Shown: piece by piece, positions 40,825-49,094 of the stretch
Numbering within the stretch: the stretch's first letter is position 1
Layout of the letters: each line of letters starts with the position of its first letter
Source: Actinoallomurus sp050942425
GTDB taxonomy: Bacteria > Actinomycetota > Actinomycetes > Streptosporangiales > Streptosporangiaceae
Direction: 5' to 3'
Length of the DNA stretch: 64,000 nucleotides
Assembly (NCBI RefSeq): GCF_050942425.1
Contig: NZ_CP192063.1
Span: forward strand, 7,130,001 to 7,194,000
Notes under the pieces: generated by a model
The model's input: only the letters and a program-made list of their open reading frames with translations
Database searches by the model: none
Told to the model about the DNA's origin: nothing
Position numbers and translations under genes: made by a program

Positions 40825-41197
40825 GCATGGCCGGCCGACGAGGTGTCGTACGGCGATGCCCGAGAGCCGCATGGGCGATCGGGGCAGCGCCATGCCGCCT
40901 TCTCCCGAGCACTGAAACTTTCAAACCCTAGGCGGTCGTCGAGCACGTGGGCGGCAGCGGCAACGCGCCGTGACGTACCCCATGAATGCTGGAGGAATGC
41001 GCTCACGAGGGCGTGCCGGATGTACGGCCTGTGCGGGTTCCCCGCGACCGAGCAATCGCTCCCCGGCCCACGCGTTGTGTCGATCATCGACGCCACATAC
41101 GCTCTGCCGCAATCGGGAAAACGCTTTCCCAAGGCAAATCGTCCGCATGCTCACGAGTGGCACCTCGTGCGCCGCGAGCGAGAGAGGAGAGACAGCG
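40825..41197. other. Intergenic region before the pectate lyase gene
   Basis: No gene is visible. It contains a LacI-type palindrome (41115-41130) and the ribosome-binding site of the pectate lyase. Several short frames across it have no coding character. Confidence 0.5.
41115..41130. promoter_or_regulatory. LacI-family-type operator upstream of pectate lyase
   Basis: GGGAAA-ACGC-TTTCCC has perfect 6-bp arms and a central CG step, the classic LacI/GalR-family architecture, 68 bp before the pectate lyase ATG. No LacI gene is in the window, so the regulator must be encoded elsewhere. Confidence 0.6.
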
Positions 41198-41974
41198 ATG
41201 CACCCACGGATCAGGCCACGAGTCGGCTTGTTCGCGGCGATCTGGGTGGCCGTCGTGGCGGTCACGGCGGCGTTCGTCGTGACGCAGACCGCCTCGGCCG
41301 CGACCGTCCCCACGTGGCCGACCAAGACGGGCGACGTCACGGTGACGAAGACCATCCAGGTCAGCGGGACGCGTGATGGCGGGATGAAGCGTTACTGCTG
41401 CATCGGGGACGGCGGCCAGGGCGAGAGCCAGCCCGCGATGTTCGACCTGGCCGACGGCGCGACGCTGAAGAACGTCATCATCGGCTCCCCGGCCGGCGAC
41501 GGCGTGCACTGCGAGGGCCGGTGCACCATCCAGAACGTGTGGTGGGAGGACGTCGGCGAGGACGCCGCCACCTTCAAGGGCACCAACGGCGACTCCTATG
41601 TCATCGGCGGCGGCGCCAAGTCGGCCGCGGACAAGGTGTTCCAGCACAACGGCTCCGGGACCGTGCACATCTCGAACTTCTACGCGAAGACGATCGGGAA
41701 GCTGTACCGGGCATGCGGTAACTGCTCCACGTCGTACAAGCGGCAGGTGGTCGTCGACAACGTCATCCTGGACAGCGCCAAATACGTCGTCGGCATCAAC
41801 ACCAACTGGGGTGACCAGGCCACCCTGACCCACGTCACGCTCATCAACGGCAAGAGCGCGCATGTCTGCGCCGAGTACAAGGGCGCGCCGAAGGGCAGCG
41901 AGCCGACATACCTCAAGGACGGGTGGGGCGACTCGTACTGCCACGTCACCAAGTCCGACGTCACGTACCAGTGA
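41198..41974 (+). CDS. Secreted pectate lyase, PL3 family
   Basis: A 258-residue exported enzyme. Sec signal peptide: MHPRIRPRVGLFAAIWVAVV..., cleavage after TASA. The mature part is a compact PL3-type right-handed helix (DLADGATLKNVIIGSPAGDGVHC, NVWWEDVGEDAATFKG, YRACGNCSTSYKRQVVVDNV, GINTNWGDQATL; each under 25 residues in total context) with several Cys for disulfides. PL3 enzymes cleave polygalacturonate by Ca2+-dependent beta-elimination. ATG 41198 has AGAGGAGA upstream. The LacI-type palindrome suggests sugar-responsive repression. Confidence 0.92.
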   Translation: MHPRIRPRVGLFAAIWVAVVAVTAAFVVTQTASAATVPTWPTKTGDVTVTKTIQVSGTRDGGMKRYCCIGDGGQGESQPAMFDLADGATLKNVIIGSPAGDGVHCEGRCTIQNVWWEDVGEDAATFKGTNGDSYVIGGGAKSAADKVFQHNGSGTVHISNFYAKTIGKLYRACGNCSTSYKRQVVVDNVILDSAKYVVGINTNWGDQATLTHVTLINGKSAHVCAEYKGAPKGSEPTYLKDGWGDSYCHVTKSDVTYQ

Positions 41975-42049
41975 CCCGGTTCATCGATCGACGGCGTCGA
42001 GGACTTCCTCTCTGAGCGCTTGTCGCAGGTTACGGCCAGTGGCCAAAAG

Positions 42050-42089
42050 CTGATGTCGCGGCCCCGAGCATTCGGGGCCGCGACATCAG
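42050..42089. terminator. Perfect 18-bp stem hairpin between convergent exoenzyme genes
   Basis: Bases 42050-42067 are exactly reverse-complementary to 42072-42089, with loop GCAT. It sits between the convergent pectate lyase and protease genes and is an evident bidirectional terminator. Confidence 0.85.
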
Positions 42090-42100
42090 TGGGCGAAGGT

Positions 42101-43063
42101 TCAGGCGTTCTGGGCGCCGTTGTAGACGTTCCAGGCGGCGTCGCGGTAGTAGGCGAAGTAGGAGTTGCCGTCGGTGCCCGAGCCCCAGCTACCGAAGAAG
42201 CTGGCGGTCTGTACGGCCGACCCGTCGGACTGGTAATTGAAGATGAACGGGCCGCCGCTGGCTCCGCCGCTCAGGCCCTGACAGTTGGGGATGTGCACGC
42301 CGCCGTTGTAGCTGTCGGTCGGCGTCCCTTCGCACCACACCGCGTAGTCGACGCTCGCGGGGATGCCGATCGCGTGCGCGTAATTGTTGGTCGACCAGTT
42401 GAAGCCGATTCCCGAACTGCCGACCGCGCCCTGGACGTGCATGCCGCTGTTACCGCCGGTGTTGAGCACGATGAAGGCGTTGTCACCACCGGGACTGGTG
42501 TCGTCGACACGGACGCCGGCCGACCGCCAGGTCCACCAGCCGTACGGGGCGTTGCCCTTGTTGTAGTCCGGCGCGAACTGGAAGTTGTTGTACCAGGCAC
42601 CGGTGCTGATGTCCATGGTGCAGTGGCGCGCCGTGGCGATCACATCCTGGTTGTTGCTGGTGACGACGTTGGCGGTGCAGACGTAGTCGCCGCCGTTCTC
42701 CGGGTTGTGAAAGAACAGGCGTCCGACCGTCACCCATACGCTGGCGTTGGCGTGCAGCCCGCCTGCGGCGCCGGCGGGACGGGTCGCATGGATCATGCGC
42801 GGCGTTACGCCGTGCGAACCGGTGATCCTCGCGGTGCGGGGACGCGAGGGAAGCGGAGCGGGCTTTGCCGCAGCCAGGCGCTGCGGGGTCCAGTACGAGC
42901 GCACGGCTCGAGTCGAGGAGTGGTTGACCGCCCAGCGGGTCTTTGGCGGAGTCGGACGGGCGGCAGCGGACGACGTGGCCGCGTGGGCCCCGGGGATGAG
43001 CGCGCCGAATACGGCCATACTGGCGACGACGGCCATTGTGACGCTGCGGAGGGGTGTCGACAC
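42101..43063 (-). CDS. Secreted trypsin/V8-like serine protease
   Basis: A 320-residue exported protease. Signal peptide: MSTPLRSVTMAVVASMAVFG..., cleavage around AHA-AT. A propeptide-like Ala/Pro/Arg-rich stretch (about 30-100) precedes the chymotrypsin fold. The catalytic triad is visible: H147 (ATARHCT), D194 (GGDNAFIVL) and S269 (GGASGGPF). The GTG at 43063 is preceded by AAAGGGA. Related actinobacterial proteases degrade extracellular protein. Tandem TTGATCAA palindromes overlap its probable -35 box. Confidence 0.9.
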   Translation of the reverse strand: MSTPLRSVTMAVVASMAVFGALIPGAHAATSSAAARPTPPKTRWAVNHSSTRAVRSYWTPQRLAAAKPAPLPSRPRTARITGSHGVTPRMIHATRPAGAAGGLHANASVWVTVGRLFFHNPENGGDYVCTANVVTSNNQDVIATARHCTMDISTGAWYNNFQFAPDYNKGNAPYGWWTWRSAGVRVDDTSPGGDNAFIVLNTGGNSGMHVQGAVGSSGIGFNWSTNNYAHAIGIPASVDYAVWCEGTPTDSYNGGVHIPNCQGLSGGASGGPFIFNYQSDGSAVQTASFFGSWGSGTDGNSYFAYYRDAAWNVYNGAQNA

Positions 43064-43109
43064 GATGTCCCTTTCTGGCGGGAATGGACATCGTGATCGT
43101 GAATGGCCC

Positions 43110-43149
43110 GAATAATGATCCGATAAGGATTTGATCAACGTTTGATCAA
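43110..43149 (-). promoter_or_regulatory. Protease promoter with two tandem TTGATCAA palindromes
   Basis: TTGATCAA, itself a perfect palindrome, occurs at 43131-43138 and 43142-43149, 11 bp (one helical turn) apart. On the minus strand the inner copy can act as -35 (TTGATC) with TTATTC (43110-43115) 17 bp on. A regulator bound to both sites would block or reposition polymerase at the protease gene. Confidence 0.5.
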
Positions 43150-43333
43150 AGCGAGTCCGGACCCGCTGGGCGCCGAATCGCGACATATGGGTTGCGGCCA
43201 CAGCGGATGACATCGCAGGCCAGAAGCAGAAGCGTACGGCCACGGACGATAAGCGAGCGCCAGCATGCCGCGAACGACATTTTCGGAAATGCGGCACATG
43301 GCGGAGGAAGGCTCCCCTGGCCCCTCCCCCGCC

Positions 43334-44227
43334 TCAGGTGCCGTCCGTTGACCGCCGAGGGTGCCGCGCCGGCAGCACGCGTCGAACCGTCCGTACGGTG
43401 AGGGAGTGCCTCGGGTGCCAGACATCGCGGTCCGCGAAGGGCCACGCGTAGGTCATGCTCCCGTCGCGGATGCACCCGAGCAGTCCCGGCGCGTCGAACT
43501 CCCGGGCGGACCACTCGTAGAGCTGCTGGAGCCGGGGAAAGATCACGCCGTAGTCCAGCATGCGGCCGAACCCGAGTTCGCGATCGGCGTAGGAACCGAC
43601 GTCCCCGGTGAGTGGATACGCGTCGGGCAGCACGCGGGACAGGCTGAGGAAGATTCCCGTCATCCCCAGCCTTGGATCTCCCAGCAGAGGTGCGAGGAAA
43701 CGAAGCCATCCGAGCGACAGGCGGGGCGCGGCGACGAGTGCGTGCGCGTAAAGAACCCGGCAGAGCACAACGTTCATGAAGAACCGCTCAGCGGCGCTTT
43801 CGGCCTCGGCAAGCTCTCGATGTTCGAGGTAGGCGGCGACCACACTCGCGTTATGCGCCCGATACCAGCGTCGGGCGGTCGGGTGGTCCGCGAACGACAT
43901 CCAGTAATCGACGGTGTTCGCGGACACCGGACCCGGCAGATGGCCGCTGAGCGCCACAGCCTCACAGCCGTCGCGCAGCAGCCGCTCGTTCACCGCCCGC
44001 CACCAGGGGCTACCAGGGCGAATGCCGTGCGGCGGCGCCAACACGCCGCGTCGGAGCTGCCATCGCATGAACGACATCGCCGCCCGCCGATACGGCAAAT
44101 GGTGCGGGGCCTGACCGAACGGACCGTGATAAGTGCGCTTGACGAGGGCGAGGCGGGCCGTCGGGTCGTCTCTCACGGCAGAGACCTGTGCAGCCGCCCA
44201 CTCCGCAGCCGTCATCGCAGGCTCCAC
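43334..44227 (-). CDS. Conserved actinobacterial protein of unknown function
   Basis: A 297-residue, mostly helical protein without signal peptide or membrane helices. Recurrent sequence features are LPYRRAAMSFMRWQLRRGVL, GSPWWRAVNERLLRDGCEA, RWYRAHNASVVAAYLEHREL, RFFMNVVLCRVLYAHALV and GMTGIFLSLSRVLPDAYPL. They look like a conserved family restricted to high-GC actinomycetes, but no catalytic motif can be assigned. It starts at ATG 44227 on the minus strand behind the MarR gene (gap of 146 bp), probably a separate unit. Confidence 0.8.
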   Translation of the reverse strand: MEPAMTAAEWAAAQVSAVRDDPTARLALVKRTYHGPFGQAPHHLPYRRAAMSFMRWQLRRGVLAPPHGIRPGSPWWRAVNERLLRDGCEAVALSGHLPGPVSANTVDYWMSFADHPTARRWYRAHNASVVAAYLEHRELAEAESAAERFFMNVVLCRVLYAHALVAAPRLSLGWLRFLAPLLGDPRLGMTGIFLSLSRVLPDAYPLTGDVGSYADRELGFGRMLDYGVIFPRLQQLYEWSAREFDAPGLLGCIRDGSMTYAWPFADRDVWHPRHSLTVRTVRRVLPARHPRRSTDGT

Positions 44228-44373
44228 GTGCCCGATTGTTCCAATCGTCGGCCTGACCGACCAGTGCGCCGCACCTGGAATTCGTCGGCGGAATCGCGTG
44301 AGTGATTCGAGGATTTCGAATCATGCGCCGAGGCCGTGTGCCTTCTCCCGGTGACCAACGAGGACCGTCTCCG

Positions 44374-44838
44374 TCACGGCGCCGTTGAGCCGTCCAGTGC
44401 CTCGACGGCCTTGACGAGCGGCTGCAGCTTGGGATCGCCGGCGGCGCGGTCGAGGGCCTCGCGGAGCGCCGTGTCGTGCGTGGGGCGGGCCTCGGCGAGC
44501 AGGGCGAGACCGGCCCCGGTGACGTCGGTGTAAATGCCGCGGCGGTCGGTCGGGCACAGGTAGCGGGACAGGAGCCCTCGGTCCTCGAGGCGTGAGACCA
44601 GCCGCGTGGCCGCACTCTGGCTGAGGACCACCGCGTCGGCGACCTGGTGCATGCGCAGGTGGCCGCCCTCCCCGTTGTGCTGGTGACTGAGGACGTCGAG
44701 GAGGGAGTACTCGCGCGCGCTCAGCCCGTGGCGGCTCTCCAGCGTGCGCTCGATGTGCGTCTCGATCCGCTGCTGCAGCACGGAGAGGGCGTACCAGCCG
44801 TGAGCGAGACCGGCGTCGGCGGCGTCCGTGGCGGTCAT
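44374..44838 (-). CDS. MarR-family repressor of the divergent MFS exporter
   Basis: A 154-residue complete MarR protein: dimerisation helix (WYALSVLQQRIETHIERTL), winged HTH (HQVADAVVLSQSAATRLVSRLED) and wing DRRGIYTDVTGAG. ATG 44838 has AGGAGG upstream. It diverges from the MFS transporter gene with a 147-bp shared control region, a standard efflux-repressor arrangement. Confidence 0.92.
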   Translation of the reverse strand: MTATDAADAGLAHGWYALSVLQQRIETHIERTLESRHGLSAREYSLLDVLSHQHNGEGGHLRMHQVADAVVLSQSAATRLVSRLEDRGLLSRYLCPTDRRGIYTDVTGAGLALLAEARPTHDTALREALDRAAGDPKLQPLVKAVEALDGSTAP

Positions 44839-44910
44839 GTGTCCTCCTGCTGCGACGAGCGCGGGCATCCGCGCACCGCCATGATAGGACACTCCTGCAA
44901 TATCAGGCGT

Positions 44911-44939
44911 TTGCAAGTAACCGCTCGTGCAACTATTGT
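44911..44939 (+). promoter_or_regulatory. MFS transporter promoter with overlapping inverted repeat
   Basis: TTGCAA (44911-44916), a 17-bp spacer and TATTGT (44934-44939) make a good sigma-70-type promoter about 47 bp before the ATG. TTGCA (44911-44915) and TGCAA (44928-44932) form an inverted repeat across the spacer, a likely MarR site; CCTG/CAGG at 44894-44907 is a second, weaker one. Confidence 0.5.
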
Positions 44940-44985
44940 CGGAGCGCGTTAAGCGTGTACGCAACATCATGTGGGAAGGTCCTCC

Positions 44986-46203
44986 ATGCCCCTCGCACTC
45001 CTGGCCCTGGCCATCGGAGCCTTCGGGATCGGCACGACAGAGTTTGTGATCATGGGCCTGCTGCCCGAGGTCGCCACCGACTACTCGGTCACGATCCCGA
45101 CCGCAGGCCTGCTGGTCACCGGTTACGCCGTCGGCGTCCTCATGGGCGCGCCGCTGATGACGGTCCTGGGCACCCGCGTCCCCCGCAAGCGCATGCTGAT
45201 GCTGCTGATGGGGCTCTTCATCGTGGGCAACCTGACCTCCGCGCTCGCCCCCTCCTTCGGCGTGATGTTCGCCGGCCGCCTCATCGCGTCGCTGGCGCAC
45301 GGGGCGTTCTTCGGCATCGGCTCGGTGGTCGCGGCCGACCTGGTCGCGCCGCAGAAGAAGGCGGGCGCCATCGCGTTGATGTTCACCGGCCTGACCGTCG
45401 CGAACGTCGTGGGCGTGCCGATGGGGACGCTGGTGGGCCAGCACTTCGGCTGGCGCGTCACGTTCCTGATCGTCGCGGCACTCGGCGTCGTCGGGCTCGC
45501 CGGCATCGCCAGGCTCGTACCGGAGCAGCCCCGCCCGCAGGGAGTCCGCCTGCGCCACGAGCTGATCGCCTTCCGCAACACGCAGGTGCTCCTGGCGATG
45601 GCGATGACCGTCCTCGGCTTCGGCGGAGTGTTCGCCGCCATCACCTACATCGCGCCGATGATGACCCGTGTCGCCGGCTTCGCGGACGGCTCCGTGACCT
45701 GGCTGCTCGTGCTCTTCGGACTCGGCATGATCGGCGGCAACCTGCTCGGCGGCCGCTACGCCGACCGCCGCCTGATGCCCATGCTCTACGTCACGCTGAG
45801 CGCCCTCGCCCTTGTTCTGGCGCTCTTCACGGTCACCGCGCACCATAAGATCGGCGCCGCGATCACCATCGCACTGATCGGCGCCTTCGGATTCGCCACC
45901 GTCCCGCCGCTGCAGAAGCGCGTCCTGGATCAGGCCGCGGGTGCTCCGACTCTGGCCTCCGCCGTCAACATCGGCGCCTTCAACCTCGGTAACGCACTGT
46001 CGGCCTGGCTGGGCGGCATCGTGATCGAAGCCGGCCTCGGGTACACCGCACCCAACTGGGTCGGCGCCCTGCTCGCCGGCTCCGCCTTGGTGCTCGCCGT
46101 CATCTCCGGCGCCCTTGAGCGTCGTGGCACCGCCCAGAGCCGGGTCGCCGGCTCAGGTACGGCCACCGAACGGCGGCCCGCTTCCCGGCCAACGGTCGGC
46201 TGA
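44986..46203 (+). CDS. MFS drug/sugar efflux transporter (DHA1 type)
   Basis: A 405-residue transporter with 12 predicted helices. It begins MPLALLALAIGAFGIGTTEF, the N-terminus of the AraJ/CmlA/YdhP-like DHA1 group (GTTEFVIMGLLPEVA). Motif A-like GTRVPRKRMLM lies between helices 2 and 3 and the antiporter motif C-like segment is in helix 5. ATG 44986 is preceded by GGGAAGG. A divergent MarR gene points to inducible export of a toxic small molecule; the substrate is unknown. Confidence 0.92.
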   Translation: MPLALLALAIGAFGIGTTEFVIMGLLPEVATDYSVTIPTAGLLVTGYAVGVLMGAPLMTVLGTRVPRKRMLMLLMGLFIVGNLTSALAPSFGVMFAGRLIASLAHGAFFGIGSVVAADLVAPQKKAGAIALMFTGLTVANVVGVPMGTLVGQHFGWRVTFLIVAALGVVGLAGIARLVPEQPRPQGVRLRHELIAFRNTQVLLAMAMTVLGFGGVFAAITYIAPMMTRVAGFADGSVTWLLVLFGLGMIGGNLLGGRYADRRLMPMLYVTLSALALVLALFTVTAHHKIGAAITIALIGAFGFATVPPLQKRVLDQAAGAPTLASAVNIGAFNLGNALSAWLGGIVIEAGLGYTAPNWVGALLAGSALVLAVISGALERRGTAQSRVAGSGTATERRPASRPTVG

Positions 46204-46252
46204 ACCCGACCATTTTGCCATCACCCACGAGACCAATACTCCAAAAGCAATC

Positions 46253-46279
46253 TAGCGCGCTATTGCCCCAAATTGGGGC
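46253..46279. promoter_or_regulatory. Two adjacent palindromes upstream of the flavoprotein gene
   Basis: TAGCGCGCTA (46253-46262) and GCCCCAA-A-TTGGGGC (46265-46279) are both perfect. The second has a one-base centre, too short for a hairpin loop, so an operator is more likely than a terminator. They lie 54-80 bp before the GTG at 46333. Confidence 0.4.
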
Positions 46280-46332
46280 GTTTAACGGAATTATTGCTAG
46301 TCGATGTCAGTGCGCATTAACCGGAGGTCATC

Positions 46333-47757
46333 GTGGCGAATGAGGATGACGTCTTCGATGTGATCGCGATCGGCGCCGGGCCCGTTGGAGAGACGGCGGC
46401 CGCACGTGCCGTCCGGGGCGGTCTGACAGCGGCCGTCGTCGAGGAGCGCTTGGTGGGCGGCGAGTGCAACTACTACGGATGCATCCCGAGCAAGGCGCTG
46501 CTGTGGCCGATGGAGCTCGCGGCCGAGGTCGGCCGCATGCCGGGCCTCGCACTGCGTGGCCCGATCGACGCCGCGGCGGTGCTGGCCCGCCGCGACGAAT
46601 TCGTGTCCCACTTCAACGACAGCGGCAACGTGAGCTGGCTGCGTGATCTCCCCGCGACGTTCGTGCGGGGCCGTGGCCGCCTGGCCGGGCCGTTGCGTGT
46701 CGACGTGAGCATGCCGGACGGCGGCACCCGGCCGCTGCGGGCCCGGCACGCGGTCGTCGTCGCCACCGGCAGCACCCCCGGCATCCCCGACGTGCCCGGG
46801 CTGCGGGAGGCGCGCCCGTGGACGAACCAGGAGGCGACCAGCGTTCAGCAGGTGCCGAAGCGGCTCGTCGTGATCGGCGGCGGGCCTGTCGCCTGCGAGA
46901 TGTCCCAGGCATTGCACGCGCTCGGCGCACACGAGACCACCATGATCGTACGCGGAGATCGCCTGCTCCCCCGGACCGAGCCGATCGCCGGGGAACTGGT
47001 GGCCAAATCATTCGCCGAATCGGGCATCGACCTACGCTTCGGACGCTCGGCGGTCCGTGTCGAACGGCCGATCCCGGGTGGGCCGGTGACCATCCACAAC
47101 GACGACGGCTCGCGGATCGACGCGGACGAGATCCTCGTCGCCACCGGCCGCAGGCCGGCCGTGCACGACATCGGCCTGGAGACGGTCGGCCTCGAGGCCG
47201 GTGGGCCCATCACGGTCGACGCGAGCATGCGGGCGACCGGGATCCCCGACGGGTGGCTGTACGCCGCCGGGGACGTCAACGGGCGCAACCTGCTCACGCA
47301 CATGGGCAAGTACCAGGCCCGTATCTGCGGCGACGTGATCGTCGCCCGCGCCAAGGGCCTGCCGGACGACACGCCGGCGCTTCGCGACACCGCCGGTGAC
47401 CGGGGCGCACCACAGGTCATCTTCACCGACCCGCAGGTCTGCGCGGTCGGGCGCACTGAGGCCCGGGCCCGCGCCGACGGCTTCCCGGTACGCGCCGTGG
47501 AGTACGACATGGGTGCCGTGATCGGCGCCAAGCTCCAGGCGGAGGACTACACCGGCCGGGCGAAACTGGTCGTCGACGAGGATCGTCACGTGCTCCTGGG
47601 CGCCACCTTCATCGGCCCGGACGTGGTCCATCTCCTCCACTCGGCCACCGTCGCGGTGACCTCCGAGGTGCCCCTCGACCGGCTCTGGCACGCCGTCCCC
47701 GTATTCCCCACCGCCAGCGAGGTCTGGCTCAATCTCCTCGTGGAATACGGCCTGTAG
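46333..47757 (+). CDS. Pyridine nucleotide-disulfide oxidoreductase (Lpd/MerA-like)
   Basis: A 474-residue flavoprotein: FAD-binding VIAIGAGPVGETAA, redox-active disulfide C45-NYYG-C50, NAD(P)-binding VVIGGGPVACEMSQ, second FAD motif LYAAGDVNG, and a dimerisation domain. In dihydrolipoamide dehydrogenase the C-terminus holds a catalytic His in HPTxxE; here that segment is VFPTASE with Phe458 at the His position. It is therefore unlikely to be a true Lpd and more like the mercuric-reductase/soluble transhydrogenase relatives. GTG start with CCGGAGG upstream. Confidence 0.9.
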   Translation: MANEDDVFDVIAIGAGPVGETAAARAVRGGLTAAVVEERLVGGECNYYGCIPSKALLWPMELAAEVGRMPGLALRGPIDAAAVLARRDEFVSHFNDSGNVSWLRDLPATFVRGRGRLAGPLRVDVSMPDGGTRPLRARHAVVVATGSTPGIPDVPGLREARPWTNQEATSVQQVPKRLVVIGGGPVACEMSQALHALGAHETTMIVRGDRLLPRTEPIAGELVAKSFAESGIDLRFGRSAVRVERPIPGGPVTIHNDDGSRIDADEILVATGRRPAVHDIGLETVGLEAGGPITVDASMRATGIPDGWLYAAGDVNGRNLLTHMGKYQARICGDVIVARAKGLPDDTPALRDTAGDRGAPQVIFTDPQVCAVGRTEARARADGFPVRAVEYDMGAVIGAKLQAEDYTGRAKLVVDEDRHVLLGATFIGPDVVHLLHSATVAVTSEVPLDRLWHAVPVFPTASEVWLNLLVEYGL

Positions 47758-47935
47758 CCCGGCGCGCCGTCGGCGGGTCCCGAGGTGGCGTAGGTCCGCG
47801 GAATCGCGTCGATTATCGCGGCCATGAATCGCTTCGATAGACCAATGGGATGTCCATGGACGGCTGACGACTCGTGCGGCCGGAGCGCCTCCGGCCGATC
47901 CGCGATTTCGCGGAACAGGGATTCAGGTGGAGAAG

Positions 47936-48679
47936 ATGTCGAAACTGCAGGGAAAATCGGCGCTGGTGACCGGTGGCACCAGCGGGATCGGCCGGGCGGC
48001 CGCCATCGCGCTCGCCGAGCTCGGTGCGCACGTGGTGATCTCCGGACGTGACGCGGTGCGGGGTGAGCAGGCGGTCCAGGAGATCCGTTCCGCCGGGGGG
48101 CAGGCGGACTTCGTGGCCGCCGACCTGCACGACGAGGCCTCCGCCCGATCGCTGGCGGTACAGGCCAGGGACCTGGTCGGTCACGTCGACATCCTGGTCA
48201 ACAACGCCGGCATCTATCCGTTCAGCGCCACCCACGAGACCAGCGAGAAGGACTTCGACGCGGTGTTCGCGCTCAATGTGAAGGCGCCGTACTTCCTGGT
48301 CGCCGAGCTCGCGCCGCGCATGGCCGAACGCGGAGATGGCGCGATCATCAACCTGAGCACGATGGCCGCCGAGTTCGGCGTCGCCGGGACGAGCCTGTAC
48401 GGCGCGAGCAAGGCCGCGCTGGTGCTGATGACCAAGGTCTGGGCCGCCGAGTACGGGCCGTACGGGGTCCGCGTCAACGCGGTCAGCCCCGGCGCCATAC
48501 GCACCGAGGGAACCGCCAAGATGGGAGAGGACTTCGACCGGCTGGCCGCTCAGGCGCCGGCCGGACGCCCCGGCACAGCGGAGGAGGTCGCCGACGCGAT
48601 CACCTTCTTGGCCACCGACCGCTCCAGTTTCGTGCACGGTGCCGTCCTGTCGGTCGACGGCGGACGCACCGCCGTCTGA
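47936..48679 (+). CDS. SDR-family NAD(P)-dependent oxidoreductase
   Basis: A 247-residue classical short-chain dehydrogenase: cofactor loop TGGTSGIG, NNAG, catalytic Ser in INLSTMAAEFG with Y-x3-K in LYGASKAAL, and VNAVSPGAI. AGGTGGAG precedes ATG 47936; the GTG at 47927 lies in that site. The substrate is not predictable. It stands alone between the flavoprotein and the small exported peptide. Confidence 0.9.
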   Translation: MSKLQGKSALVTGGTSGIGRAAAIALAELGAHVVISGRDAVRGEQAVQEIRSAGGQADFVAADLHDEASARSLAVQARDLVGHVDILVNNAGIYPFSATHETSEKDFDAVFALNVKAPYFLVAELAPRMAERGDGAIINLSTMAAEFGVAGTSLYGASKAALVLMTKVWAAEYGPYGVRVNAVSPGAIRTEGTAKMGEDFDRLAAQAPAGRPGTAEEVADAITFLATDRSSFVHGAVLSVDGGRTAV

Positions 48680-48797
48680 GCACCTCTGAGACCGCTTGGC
48701 GGCGCCTCGTCTCAACATTAGACGTCCCAGGATGGCGTGGCGGGGTTGTCTGGAGTCGTGGCCGACCGGCCACCCCGCACTCATCTAGGAGATCACG

Positions 48798-48986
48798 ATG
48801 CTGAAGAAGACGATCGCCGCTCTGGGTCTGGCGGCGGCCGCCGCTGTCTTCGCCCAGCCGGCATACGCAGCCGCCAGTATCCCGACCACCGCAGGCACCC
48901 ACGTCGTCGCGCTCGGCGCGTTCCCGAGCCCGCTGATGGCGCCCATGGACGACGGCAGCCCGTCTGGTGGTGTGGGACGCAGGTGA
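48798..48986 (+). CDS. Small exported peptide
   Basis: A 62-residue product starting MLKKTIAALGLAAAAAVFAQ, a clear Sec signal peptide with cleavage after AYA. The mature part is only about 37 residues, Pro/Gly/Ser-rich (FPSPLMAPMDDGSPSGG) and without Cys. AGGAG sits well before the ATG. An ECF-like sequence (CGTCCCA, 17 bp, TGTCTGG at 48723-48753) lies upstream, with one base more spacing than the four ECF41-like sites. It could be a signalling peptide, a surface component, or a spurious frame; coding character is modest. Confidence 0.55.
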   Translation: MLKKTIAALGLAAAAAVFAQPAYAAASIPTTAGTHVVALGAFPSPLMAPMDDGSPSGGVGRR

Positions 48987-49094
48987 GCCATCCGTCGGCG
49001 GCACGGACCAAGGCCGGTACTCCATCCACGGCGGCCCGGACGCTCCGCGTCCGGGCCGCCGCTCCTGCCAAGACCCGCACTTCCGGGGCGTAAG

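Noticed and set aside
46265..46279. GCCCCAAATTGGGGC as the terminator of the MFS gene
   Set aside because: The arms leave a one-base loop, so a stable hairpin cannot form; an operator is more likely.
48723..48753. CGTCCCA-N17-TGTCTGG before the small exported peptide as a fifth ECF41 promoter
   Set aside because: Two mismatches in the -35 box and a 17-bp spacer set it apart from the four consistent sites; kept only as a note.
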